Origin: Endozoicomonas sp. G2_2
Lineage (GTDB): Bacteria; Pseudomonadota; Gammaproteobacteria; Nevskiales; Salinisphaeraceae
DNA length: 64,000 nucleotides
Direction of reading: 5' to 3'
Assembly: GCF_017744135.1 (NCBI RefSeq)
Contig: NZ_JAGHQU010000008.1
Coordinates: 1-64,000 of the forward strand
Below are positions 47,578 to 56,188 of this stretch, piece after piece. How positions within the stretch are numbered: the first letter of the stretch is position 1; each line of letters begins with the position of its first letter. Made by a program: the position numbers and the translations under genes. The notes under the pieces are model-generated. The model ran no database searches, was not told where the DNA came from, and was given only the letters and a program-made list of their open reading frames with translations.

Positions 47578-48007
47578 TCGGCGCGCGCTCCAGTTGGTCG
47601 AGCAAGGTGAACAGGGTGTCGCGGTCGCTGCCCAGCCGGGCCACGGCGCGCTCCTGCGCGCGTTGTCAAAGCGGGTCTGCGCGCTCGAGCGTGGCGCGCC
47701 CGGCGTCGGTCAGGCAGGCCTCGCGTCTGCGGCGATCCGTGCCGCGCCGTATGTCGATCCATGCGGCGCGCTCGAGCGGGCGCAGCGTGCGTGCCAGCGT
47801 GCTGCGCTCGTGCCCTGTGGCGCGCGCCAGGGCCTGCACGCCGATCGGGCCCAGTCGTTCGATATGGCGCAGCAGCGAGAACTGCGCCACGGTGAGCCCG
47901 GCCGGTGCCAGCGTTTCGTCATACAGCAGGGTGAGCGCGCGGGCGCCGCGACGTAGCCGCGCACAGACGCAGGCGCTGTCATCGCTATTGGGTGTATATG
48001 CACGCAT
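47564..48007 (-). pseudogene. MarR-family regulator with premature in-frame stop
   Basis: The frame from ATG 48007 encodes a MarR winged-helix core: LYDETLAPAGLTVAQFSLLRHIERLG, GVQALARATGHERSTLARTLRPLE and RRGTDRRRREACLTDAG. At 47668-47666 a TGA follows ADPL, giving only 113 residues. Past it the same frame continues sensibly (QRAQERAVARLGSDRDTL, then FTLLDQL) to a second stop at 47566-47564, which overlaps the MFS ATG by 14 nt, as in an intact regulator-transporter pair. In relatives this position is commonly a tryptophan, so TGG to TGA is the simplest reading. The last dimerisation helix is lost. Confidence 0.8.
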
Positions 48008-48184
48008 TGCGAGGACGCTATCGCGAAACCGTGTTGCCTGCACGCCTTTCATGCCCGCCGGCGCAACAGTCACCGGCGGTGCTGCGCGCGGTCGACGGAT
48101 GGCGGATTGCGCTGCAATGGCGATCGTGCAAGAGTCGCCCGAAACGCTATTTCACAAAAAAAGTCAGCTCTTGGAGGAGAACCC

Positions 48185-49345
48185 ATGCTGCAGTTGATTG
48201 CCCGACGTTCCCTGGCTGCGCTGGCGGCCACGCCGCTGCTCGCGCTGTGCCTGTTCGCGAGTGCCACCAGTGCCCAGGCCCAGGACATGCCCCGGACCAT
48301 GATCTGGACCGCCTACGACCTCGGTGCATCCGGCTATGCCGAAGCCTCCGCCATTGCCGACGCGTTCGGGCGCGAGTACGGCATGCGGGTGCGCATCCAG
48401 CCCTCCGGCTCGGCGATCGGGCGTCTGCAGCCCATTCTCAACGGCCGCGCGGATATCGGTTTTCTCGGCAACGAGGCCTTCTTCGCGACCGAGGGCCTGT
48501 TCGACTTCTCCACCCGCCGTTTCGGCCCGCAGGACCTGCGCGTGCTCATGGGCAAGGTCAATTCCTTTGGCATGGCGGTCGCCGCCGACGCCGGGATCGA
48601 GACGGTGGCCGATGTTGAGGGCAAGCGCGTGGCCTATCCGGCCGCCAACCCGTCGAGCAGCCTGAAGTGCGATGCCATGCTGGCTTTTGCCGGCCTGACC
48701 CGCGACGACGTCGAGGTGGTCACATTCCCGACCTATGCCGCGACCATGGCCTCGCTGTCCGAAAACAAGGCCGACGTCACCTGCACGGTCACGGCCACGG
48801 GCCAGATGTATGAACTGGCCGAGTCGCCGCGCGGTATCCAGTGGCTCGACCTGGATCCGAACGACGAGGCGGGCTGGGAACGTCTGAACAACGTCGCGCC
48901 GCTGTTCAAGCCTGTATCGGAAGCCCAGGGTGCCGGCCTGTCGGAAGACGATCCGGCCCAGCTCATGGCCTATCGCTACCCGGTACTGACGGTACGCGCG
49001 GACATGGATGACGACACCGCCTATGCGGTGACCAAGGCACTCGATGAAACCTACGGCATCTACAAGAACGCCACGGCCACCGCGCCGCGTTACGAGATCG
49101 AAAAGGCCGCCGTGCCGCCGATCGATGCGCCTTTCCACCCCGGTGCGGTACGTTATCTCAAGGAGATCGGCGTCTGGAACGACGCGTCGCAGCAGTGGAA
49201 CAGCGACCGGCTCGAGCGCCTGAATGCGCTGCGCGCGGCCTGGGGCGAAACGCTCGAACAGGGTTCGGACCTCGACGAGGATGCCTTCGCCGATCTGTGG
49301 GACAAGCACCGCGAGCAGGCGCTGGCGGAGCTCGAGCAGAACTAG
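48185..49345 (+). CDS. TAXI-family TRAP transporter solute-binding protein
   Basis: A 386-residue periplasmic binding protein of the TAXI (TRAP-associated extracytoplasmic immunogenic) family. The signal peptide is LAALAATPLLALCLFASATSAQA, and the mature part has YAEASAIADAFGREYGMRVRIQPSGSAIGRLQPILNG near residue 50, GRADIGFLGNEAFFA and DVEGKRVAYPAANPSS near residue 150. ATG 48185 has GGAGGAGA close upstream. TRAP systems need membrane subunits, but none lies next to it, so it must work with a permease encoded elsewhere or have another role. Ligand unknown. Confidence 0.85.
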   Translation: MLQLIARRSLAALAATPLLALCLFASATSAQAQDMPRTMIWTAYDLGASGYAEASAIADAFGREYGMRVRIQPSGSAIGRLQPILNGRADIGFLGNEAFFATEGLFDFSTRRFGPQDLRVLMGKVNSFGMAVAADAGIETVADVEGKRVAYPAANPSSSLKCDAMLAFAGLTRDDVEVVTFPTYAATMASLSENKADVTCTVTATGQMYELAESPRGIQWLDLDPNDEAGWERLNNVAPLFKPVSEAQGAGLSEDDPAQLMAYRYPVLTVRADMDDDTAYAVTKALDETYGIYKNATATAPRYEIEKAAVPPIDAPFHPGAVRYLKEIGVWNDASQQWNSDRLERLNALRAAWGETLEQGSDLDEDAFADLWDKHREQALAELEQN

Positions 49346-49432
49346 GCACGGCCGCACAACAGGCGCCCGTTTGAATGCGCCCGCGCGGTGAATGCCGTGC
49401 GGGCGCCGCGTTTTCGACCAGAGACCGACGAC

Positions 49433-50233
49433 ATGACTGCACGACTCGAGAACAAGATCGCCATCATCACCGGGGCCACCAGCGGCATCGGTGAGGCTGC
49501 GGCCCGTCGTTTCGCCGAGGAAGGCGCCACGCTCATGCTTGCCGCCCGCAGTGTGGACAAGGGCGAGGCGCTGGCCGCCGAACTCGGCGACAAGGTCGCC
49601 TTCATGCGAACCGACGTCAGCAACGAAAACGAGATGGCGGCCCTCATCGATGCCACCGTCGAACGCTTCGGCCGGCTGGACTGCCTGTTCAACAACGCCG
49701 GCGCCGGCGAGCGCAGCACGGCGGAAACGATCGACGAAGCCAGCTTCGATCATTTCATGCGGCTGCTGGCCGGCAGCGTGGCCTTCGGTATCAAGCATGC
49801 CGCGCGCGTGATGAAGAGCAGCGGCGGCGGCAGCATCATCAATAACGCCAGCATCGCCGGCCACCGGCTCAGCCAGGGCGGCTATCTGTATTCCGGCGCC
49901 AAGGCGGCAGCAGCGCATTTCACCCGCATCGCCAGCGTGGAACTCGGTGAATACGGCATCCGCGTGAACGCCATTTCCCCGGGTGCCATCGCTACGCCGA
50001 TCTTCTGGGGCGGCTCGGCGCGGGCGCAGACCCTGTCCGACGAAGAGAATGCCGCCAAGCTCGACAAGCTCACCGGCAATCTTGCCCAGGCCACGCCGCT
50101 GCCGCGCTCGGGTTACGCGGTGGATATCGCCAACGCGGCGGTGTTTCTGGCCAGCGACGAGGCGTCGTTCGTTAACGGTCACGACCTGGTCGTCGACGGG
50201 GGCCGTATCCAGATGTTCAACGAAAAGAGCTGA
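49433..50233 (+). CDS. Short-chain dehydrogenase/reductase
   Basis: A 266-residue SDR with NAD(P)-binding TGATSGIGEAAARRF near residue 13, NNAGAG near residue 86, active Ser in IINNASIAGH near residue 140 and catalytic YSGAK at residue 153-157 region. The C-terminal DLVVDGGRIQ closes the fold. It oxidises or reduces an unknown alcohol or ketone. ATG at 49433 chosen over one at 49388. It is 87 bp after the TAXI protein gene, perhaps in the same transcript. Confidence 0.88.
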   Translation: MTARLENKIAIITGATSGIGEAAARRFAEEGATLMLAARSVDKGEALAAELGDKVAFMRTDVSNENEMAALIDATVERFGRLDCLFNNAGAGERSTAETIDEASFDHFMRLLAGSVAFGIKHAARVMKSSGGGSIINNASIAGHRLSQGGYLYSGAKAAAAHFTRIASVELGEYGIRVNAISPGAIATPIFWGGSARAQTLSDEENAAKLDKLTGNLAQATPLPRSGYAVDIANAAVFLASDEASFVNGHDLVVDGGRIQMFNEKS

Positions 50234-50352
50234 GACGGGGCCGGCTGCAGGCAGCGCATGCCCCGCCGCGGTCGCGGCACTGCTAATCTCCACATGGGAC
50301 GGGTCTGAGATACAACCGCGCGGTTTTCGTCGCGCGGCTCGTGGGGGATGCC

Positions 50353-51351
50353 ATGCGCGCTGGCTGCGTATTGTTCGGGCGGATTTTCGCTGCGCTCCTG
50401 CTGCTCTGGGCAGCCGTTCTGTCGGTCGGCGCGCAGCCGGCCGGGCTCGACGGCCCGGCGTCCGACGCGCCACCGATGGCCGGCGACACGGCGCGCCTGC
50501 GTGCGGCCCACGCAGTGTATGAGGCAGGCGATTTCGTGCGCGCCCGCAAACGCTATCGTGCGCTTGCCGAACACCACAGCATCGCGGGCATGACCCATCT
50601 CGCCCGAATGTACGCCAACGGCGAGGGCGGACGGCGTAGCGACGAGCAGGCGCTGTACTGGGACACGAAGGCCGCCCGCAAGGGCGATGCCCACGCCATG
50701 TACCGTGTTGCCGATGCCTATCGCACGGGCCGCGGCACGCCGACCGATTCGTCTCGTGCCGATCGCTGGTATCGCGCGGCGGCCGAGCGCGGCAACGCGC
50801 AGGCGCAATGGATGTTCGGGCGCCGGCTCTATCGCCGCGGCGCGCACCTGGCGGGCCTGGAGTGGATACGCATCGCCGCCTGGAACAGCGACGACCCGCG
50901 GGCCCGGCGGTTTCTGGCGGATCGCGGCCAAGGCCCGGCGGCCGAAGCGGGAGTCGAGAAGGCGCGGCGACGCGCGGTGCTGGCGACGCTGGCGGCTGTG
51001 GATCGCGCGGCGCGCGCGCAGAATGCCGCCGGCATCACCCGTCAGATCGCCGATGACGCGGAAATCCACGTGCGCCTGCCCGGCGACGCGGGCTGGAGGC
51101 GCCTTGCGCGCGCCGACTACGAGGCGCTATGGCGCGACACCTTCGCACAGGCCGAGGCCTATGCCTACCGGCGAGACGATCCCGAACTGCACGTGGGCGC
51201 CGACGGCGTGCTGGCGTTTTCGCAGATCCGCGAGCGCTTCGGGGCCGAGGCCGATGCGCGCACGGTGGACCTGCGCGAAAGTGCCACGTTGCGCGTTGTC
51301 GACGACGGTACGGCGGTCATCCAGAAACTGCGTCTGGACATGCGCGACTGA
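50353..51351 (+). CDS. Exported Sel1-repeat protein with C-terminal NTF2-like domain
   Basis: A 332-residue protein with a signal peptide (IFAALLLLWAAVLSVGAQ). The first half is Sel1/TPR-like: GMTHLARMYANGEGG, AMYRVADAYRTGRGTPTD and AQAQWMFGRRLYRRGAH repeats, residues 75-180, which bind other proteins or peptidoglycan partners. The second half, from residue 205, looks like an NTF2/SnoaL domain used in envelope proteins. ATG 50353 is preceded by GGGGG. The gene is convergent with the GGDEF gene, 13 bp apart. Partner unknown. Confidence 0.75.
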   Translation: MRAGCVLFGRIFAALLLLWAAVLSVGAQPAGLDGPASDAPPMAGDTARLRAAHAVYEAGDFVRARKRYRALAEHHSIAGMTHLARMYANGEGGRRSDEQALYWDTKAARKGDAHAMYRVADAYRTGRGTPTDSSRADRWYRAAAERGNAQAQWMFGRRLYRRGAHLAGLEWIRIAAWNSDDPRARRFLADRGQGPAAEAGVEKARRRAVLATLAAVDRAARAQNAAGITRQIADDAEIHVRLPGDAGWRRLARADYEALWRDTFAQAEAYAYRRDDPELHVGADGVLAFSQIRERFGAEADARTVDLRESATLRVVDDGTAVIQKLRLDMRD

Positions 51352-51364
51352 AGACGGCCGTCGT

Positions 51365-52555
51365 TTAGGCCCAACGCACCTGGTTGCGCCCGCCGTCCTT
51401 GCCGGCATAGAGCGCACCGTCCGCCCGATGGATGAGGTCGGTGATGTCCTGGTCGCTGGCGGTGAGCGCGGTCACGCCCAGGGTCACGGTAATCTGAAAG
51501 ACGTGTGCGCCGGTCTGGATGGTCGCGGCTCCCAGCCGCAACCGCAGACGTTCGGCGAATTCGACAGCGTCGTCCCGTGACGTCTCCGGCAGGATCAACA
51601 GGAATTCCTCGCCGCCGATGCGCCCGAGGAGGTCGGCGCCGCGCATCTCGGTGCGGCAAATATCGGCGACGTGGATCAGCGCCGTATCGCCGGCGCCGTG
51701 TCCGTAGGTGTCGTTGACGTGCTTGAAGTGGTCGACATCGAGCACGCAGACCGACAGCGGCCGGCCGTAACGGCGTGCGCGGCGACTCTCCTGGGCAAAC
51801 AGCGCCTCGTAGTCGCGTCGGTTGCTGGCGCCGGTGAGCGGGTCGGTTCGTGCCTGGCGGCGCAACTCGGATTCGAGGGCACGGCGGCGCTCGATCTCGG
51901 CCTCGGCCTGTTCGAGGGCAGCGAACTCGCCGCGCCGCACGATCTCGAACCGATACGAGGCCATGCCGCCCGCGATGCAGGGCATGAGCAGCATCAGCGC
52001 CAGAATGCCCATGCGCAACGCACTGGTTTCACTGATGTTGATACCCACGCATACGAGCGTGCCGATGCTGCCGTAGAGAGCCACCGTGGCCGATAGCACT
52101 GTGCGGTTGGGCAGAAACACGAATACGCCCATCAGGAACACGACGGTGGCGGCCGCGAGCCAGCGGATCTCGTCGTCGTCGCTCATGAAATAAACCGAAA
52201 ACACCTGGGTGAAGCCCAGCAGGGCGAGGGTCGTCACCAGGCCACCGTGGGTGGCCAGCCCCGGACGCCGGCGTATCCACGCCACGCAGGCCACGAGTAG
52301 CGCCACGAAGGCCATGCGGCAGCCGAGCAGGCTAAAATAGGTCGGGCCGAGGCCGAAGTGGTGATAATCGCTGAGACTGAACGCGAGCCACAGCGCGCCC
52401 CATACGCCCAGCACATGGCGTAAGTGCCGCGCGAGCCGGTGTTCCACGCTCTCGCGGTAGCGTTGCTCGGTGGTGCGATCGGCGAATTCACCGAACAGCG
52501 CGGTTATCGCGTAGCGGGAACGCGCCTGCTGCGCCTTCGCGGCCGATCTTTTCAC
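51365..52555 (-). CDS. Membrane diguanylate cyclase (GGDEF) with RxxD site
   Basis: A 396-residue protein: about six hydrophobic segments in residues 45-200, a short coiled linker (FAALEQAEAEIERRRALESEL), and a GGDEF domain with TDPLTGASNRRDYEAL, VLDVDHFKHVNDTYGHGAG and the active GRIGGEEFLLIL. RGAD lies just before GGEEF, which fits the RxxD inhibitory site that binds cyclic di-GMP. It should make cyclic di-GMP in response to an unknown membrane signal. Start GTG at 52555. Confidence 0.9.
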   Translation of the reverse strand: MKRSAAKAQQARSRYAITALFGEFADRTTEQRYRESVEHRLARHLRHVLGVWGALWLAFSLSDYHHFGLGPTYFSLLGCRMAFVALLVACVAWIRRRPGLATHGGLVTTLALLGFTQVFSVYFMSDDDEIRWLAAATVVFLMGVFVFLPNRTVLSATVALYGSIGTLVCVGINISETSALRMGILALMLLMPCIAGGMASYRFEIVRRGEFAALEQAEAEIERRRALESELRRQARTDPLTGASNRRDYEALFAQESRRARRYGRPLSVCVLDVDHFKHVNDTYGHGAGDTALIHVADICRTEMRGADLLGRIGGEEFLLILPETSRDDAVEFAERLRLRLGAATIQTGAHVFQITVTLGVTALTASDQDITDLIHRADGALYAGKDGGRNQVRWA

Positions 52556-52719
52556 GTCGATTGATTCCGGTTTGCGCCTGCGTCCCGTGCCCGGCGTGCG
52601 GGTCCGGTGGTCGCTGCCGGGCGTTATCGAGCCGCACCGGGCGCTTTATGTTCTCCCCGTCCTGGTATCGGCCGCAGGCGGCCAAAGTGCAGCGGCGACA
52701 ACGGCGTCGACAGCCCCGG

Positions 52720-53202
52720 TTACGCGCCCGGCGTGTGGCGTTGCGCATGCAGTGCGCGCACTTCGGCGGCCAGCGTGTCGACCGGGCCCTCCGTGATTAC
52801 CTGCGGCGCGATGGCGCTGATCGGATGCGGCGTGACCGGCGGTGGCGGCGCGCCGAACTCGGTCAGCCAGGCGACGAGTTGGGCCGAGGAGCTGGCATAG
52901 ACGATCCGCCCCAGCCCGACCCAGGCGTGGGCCGCCGCACACATGGGGCAGTGCTCGCCCGAGGTGTAGACCGTGGCCGAAGCGCGTTCTGCCGCGCTCA
53001 TGTGGGCCGCGGCCCAGCGTGCCAGCGCGAACTCGGGGTGGCGGGTGGCGTCGCCCGAGGCGATGCGATTGCGGTCCTCGGCGCGTACGGTGCCCTGGCT
53101 GTCGACCAGCAGTGAGCCGAAGGGTTCGTCGCCGGCGGCCAGCGCCTCGGCGGCGAGGTCCACACAGCGTTTCAGATACGGCATCTCGGTTTCGCAAATC
53201 AC
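52720..53202 (-). CDS. Nucleoside/guanine deaminase-like protein
   Basis: A 160-residue zinc deaminase of the CDA fold (guanine/tRNA adenosine deaminase-like). The zinc ligands are in TRHPEFALAR near residue 54 and the CxxC-type segment GEHCPMCAAAH near residue 83. Guanine deaminases have HAE here while this has HPE, closer to a nucleoside deaminase group. Start is GTG 53202, which has a GGGAGG 7 nt upstream; ATG 53184 is an alternative. Same strand as NMO upstream with a 53-bp gap. Substrate not decided. Confidence 0.8.
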   Translation of the reverse strand: MICETEMPYLKRCVDLAAEALAAGDEPFGSLLVDSQGTVRAEDRNRIASGDATRHPEFALARWAAAHMSAAERASATVYTSGEHCPMCAAAHAWVGLGRIVYASSSAQLVAWLTEFGAPPPPVTPHPISAIAPQVITEGPVDTLAAEVRALHAQRHTPGA

Positions 53203-53255
53203 CGCTCGGCCTCCCAGGCGTTTGATTACAGGCGGTTTCCCGTGAAACGTGTCGT

Positions 53256-54332
53256 CTAGCTATGGTGCAGCCGCGCCAGGCATTGCGTGTATTCGGCCAT
53301 CACCGTCTCCACGCATTCGGCGGCCGACCGGTCGCGCGAGAGTGCGGCGGCCTGCCCGGCCCAGAGCGACATGAAGGCGTCGTCTTCGGCATTGCCGGCC
53401 GCCGCGCGGATGTCCTTGGTCCAGGCGTTCTGTACCGGATAGTCCGGCAGTTCGGGTTCCAGCGGCGCCATCTCGGTGATGAAGCGATTGGCCAGGCCCC
53501 GCGCCGGCTTGCCGGAAAACGCGCGTGTCACGACCGTGGCGCGATCGCCCGCGTCGAGTAGTGCTTTCTTGTGTGCCGGCTTGGCCCCGCTTTCACGACA
53601 GGTGAGAAATGCGCTGCCCATTTGCGCCGCCTGCGCGCCCAGCGCCGTGGCGGCGGCCAGACCGCGGCCGTCCATGATGCCGCCCGAGGCGATCACCGGC
53701 ACGTCCACCGCATCCACCACCTGGGGCACGAGCGCCATGGTGCCGATCAGCGCCTGCTCGAAGGTGCCCAGGAACGTGCCGCGATGGCCGCCGGCTTCAC
53801 TGCCCTGGGCCACGATCATGTCGACGCCCTCGTTTGCCAGCGCTCTCGCCTCGGCGACCGTGGTGGCGGTGCCGATGACGACGGTACCGGCGGCCTGCAG
53901 ACGGGCGATGCGCGCGGCGTCGAGCTGGCCGAACGTGAAGCTGAAGACCGCGACCCCGGCCTGGGCCACCACCTCGAACTGGTCGTCGAACGGCGGGGCG
54001 TAGCGTGTCGGCGGTTCCGGCCGCTCGATGGCCAGTTCGTCGCGGAACCGATCCAGGCGTGCGTTGGCCTGTTCGATCGCGTCCGTGTTGATCGAAAATG
54101 CGCCGGGAATGAACAGGTTGACGGCGAACGGCCGGTTCGTGAGGGCGCGCGTACGGTCGATCGCTTCGGCGATGGCGTCGGGCGCCATGTAGCCGGCGCC
54201 GATCGACCCGAGGCCTCCGCTATTCGATACCGCGGCCACCAGCTCCGGCGTTGTGGTGCCACCGGCCATGGGCGCCTGAATGATCGGATGTTCGATACCG
54301 AGACGTCGGGTGAGGTCGTTCTGCAAGGCCAT
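53256..54332 (-). CDS. Nitronate monooxygenase
   Basis: A 358-residue FMN enzyme of the nitronate monooxygenase (2-nitropropane dioxygenase) family that oxidises nitroalkane nitronates such as propionate 3-nitronate. The barrel pieces are IQAPMAGGTTTPELVAAVSN near residue 18, GSEAGGHRGTF near residue 178 and IASGGIMDGRGLAAATALGA near residue 215, with QMGSAFLTCRESGA after. ATG 54332 chosen. It may be co-transcribed with the cupin gene 89 bp upstream. Confidence 0.9.
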   Translation of the reverse strand: MALQNDLTRRLGIEHPIIQAPMAGGTTTPELVAAVSNSGGLGSIGAGYMAPDAIAEAIDRTRALTNRPFAVNLFIPGAFSINTDAIEQANARLDRFRDELAIERPEPPTRYAPPFDDQFEVVAQAGVAVFSFTFGQLDAARIARLQAAGTVVIGTATTVAEARALANEGVDMIVAQGSEAGGHRGTFLGTFEQALIGTMALVPQVVDAVDVPVIASGGIMDGRGLAAATALGAQAAQMGSAFLTCRESGAKPAHKKALLDAGDRATVVTRAFSGKPARGLANRFITEMAPLEPELPDYPVQNAWTKDIRAAAGNAEDDAFMSLWAGQAAALSRDRSAAECVETVMAEYTQCLARLHHS

Positions 54333-54421
54333 GCGGCACTCCTGGGTCGCGAGAGGGCGAAACCGAGCGCTGTATTTTGCATCCACGCCGCGCGTATCGA
54401 CAGCGGCCGGATGAAATGGGT

Positions 54422-54967
54422 CTAGCGCCAGGCCATTGTCAGCGCGCCGTGGGTGCCGGTTACCGGGTCCTGCGGCGGTATCGCAACGGCGGCGATGCGC
54501 GCGCAGGCCGCGGCGTGGTCGGTGTCGCCCGGGCGGCACAGATCCCAGTCCTGCTGATCGGGCGGGTAGGCCGCGACCAGTTCGAAATCGGCGCTGGCGT
54601 CGATACGGCAGTGGCCGGTACCTGCTGGCAGAACGAGCACGTCGCCGGCGGTGACTGCAAGGCTTTCGCCCTGCTCGCCGCCGAGCATGAGGGTGGCGCT
54701 GCCGCAGGCCACCCCCAGTGTCTCGTGCGACACCGAGTGGTAGTGGTGATAGCCGAACACCCCGCCACGCCATTGCGGCGGCCAGTCGTTGGCGGCAAAA
54801 AGTGTTTCCAGGCGTTTGGCCAATCCGCCGGTGGCCTTGCCGTTGCCTTGATAGACGAGTACCGGATGCCGGCTGTTCGGCGTGCGGCCGTCGTCGGCGT
54901 AGCGATGGGTCGCCGGAATCGGCGCCGCCGTGCCGTAAATCGCCTGTCGAATCATGCTGCTGTCCAT
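54422..54967 (-). CDS. Cupin protein, YjlB-like
   Basis: A 181-residue cupin with GVFGYHHYHSVSHETLGVACG near residue 69 and the second motif GDVLVLPAGTGHCRI near residue 107, which together bind a metal through three histidines and a glutamate. PNSRHPVLVYQGNG near residue 30 and the overall order match the YjlB group. Substrate unknown. It lies upstream of the nitronate monooxygenase gene on the same strand, and divergent from the thioesterase gene. Confidence 0.85.
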   Translation of the reverse strand: MDSSMIRQAIYGTAAPIPATHRYADDGRTPNSRHPVLVYQGNGKATGGLAKRLETLFAANDWPPQWRGGVFGYHHYHSVSHETLGVACGSATLMLGGEQGESLAVTAGDVLVLPAGTGHCRIDASADFELVAAYPPDQQDWDLCRPGDTDHAAACARIAAVAIPPQDPVTGTHGALTMAWR

Positions 54968-55078
54968 GGCGTGCTCGTCTGGGCGGTGCGTCGTCGAGCC
55001 TGATAATCTGCCCGGCCAGAACGACGCAACCTTTCATGCCTTCGGCGCCGCATCCCGCCCGTTCGGATACGACGCCCC

Positions 55079-55558
55079 ATGCCGGACCATGCCATGAGTA
55101 TCGACGCCTTTCGTTACCGGTTTCGCGTGCGCTACAACGAATGCGATGCCCAGCAGGTCGTGTTCAACGCCCGCTACGCGGACTATGTCGATCTTGCGAT
55201 GACCGAGTTCATGCGTGCGCTCGGGCGCGACTATCGCCAGCTGCTGGCGCGCGGGCTGGATAATCAGGTGGTCAAGCTGAGCCTCGAATGGCAGGCGCCG
55301 GCCCATTTCGATGACGTGCTCGACGTGCGCGTTCGGGTACTGCATGTCGGGCGCACCTCGTTTGCGCTGGAATACGACATCCTGCGCGCCGACGACGACA
55401 CGCCGCTGTGTCGGGCCGAGGCGATCTATGTGCTCATGACCACGGAACCGTTCGCCAAGACCCCCATCCCCGACGATCTCCGGGCGCTGTTCGAACAGGG
55501 CGCGCCCGGCTGCCTGATCGACCACAGTGGCGGTGCCGCGCAAAGCGAGACGACATGA
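55079..55558 (+). CDS. Acyl-CoA thioesterase (4HBT hotdog, YbgC-like)
   Basis: A 159-residue single-hotdog protein. FRVRYNECDAQQVVFNARYADYVDLA near residue 14 carries the conserved aspartate and the tyrosine typical of 4-hydroxybenzoyl-CoA thioesterase and YbgC relatives, and FALEYDILRADDD with CRAEAIYVLM complete the sheet. It should hydrolyse a short or aromatic acyl-CoA; which one is not known. Its stop overlaps the ATG of the following GNAT gene (ATGA). Confidence 0.88.
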   Translation: MPDHAMSIDAFRYRFRVRYNECDAQQVVFNARYADYVDLAMTEFMRALGRDYRQLLARGLDNQVVKLSLEWQAPAHFDDVLDVRVRVLHVGRTSFALEYDILRADDDTPLCRAEAIYVLMTTEPFAKTPIPDDLRALFEQGAPGCLIDHSGGAAQSETT

Positions 55559-56061
55559 CCGCCATTCGACGCTTCAAGGACGACGACTGGCCCGCCCTCT
55601 GGGCGCTGATGGCGCCGGTGTTCCGCGCCGGCGAGACATACAGTTATCCCCCCGACATCACCGAGGCCCAGGCCCGCGCGGTCTGGGTCGAGCAGCCGGT
55701 GGCGACGTTCGTGGCCGTCGATGCAGAGGCCGGCACCCTGCTGGGCAGCTATTTCCTCAAGGCGAACCAGCCGGGACTCGGCAACCATGTCTGCAACTGT
55801 GGGTATATCGTCGATGCGAAGGCGCGCGGGCGCGGTGTGGCCTCCGCGCTGTGCGAACACTCGCAGCGCGAGGCCGTGAGTTACGGTTTTCGGGCCATGC
55901 AGTACAACCTCGTCGTCGAGACCAATACCGCCGCCTTGCGGCTTTGGCAGCGGCTGGGTTTCGACGTAGTCGGTCGTCTGCCGGGTGCGTTTCGCCACCC
56001 CGTCGAAGGGGAAGTGGATGCATTCGTGATGTACAAGCGGCTCGACGGCGCTGGCGCCTGA
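55555..56061 (+). CDS. GNAT acetyltransferase
   Basis: A 168-residue GCN5-type acetyltransferase with the acetyl-CoA loop GYIVDAKARGRGVASALCEHS near residue 82 and NLVVETNTAALRLWQRLGFDVVG near residue 117. The front region (IRRFKDDDWPALWALMAPVF) is like RimL/phosphinothricin-type enzymes. ATG at 55555 overlaps the thioesterase stop, so the two are likely translated together and may serve one pathway. Substrate unknown. Confidence 0.88.
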   Translation: MTAIRRFKDDDWPALWALMAPVFRAGETYSYPPDITEAQARAVWVEQPVATFVAVDAEAGTLLGSYFLKANQPGLGNHVCNCGYIVDAKARGRGVASALCEHSQREAVSYGFRAMQYNLVVETNTAALRLWQRLGFDVVGRLPGAFRHPVEGEVDAFVMYKRLDGAGA

Positions 56062-56188
56062 TCGGGGCGGTCGGGCCGGCCGGTGCATGGCTGCACCGCG
56101 CAGTAGTCGCGCTTTGTCGCGCGGCGGGTAAAATGCAGACGTAGGGTCGGGGGCCCGACGGGTCGCGACAAGCGACGGGGATGGCGTC

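Noticed and set aside
47666-47668. UGA in marR as a selenocysteine codon
   Set aside because: No SECIS-like hairpin is evident directly downstream, and MarR proteins are not known as selenoproteins; a nonsense mutation is simpler.
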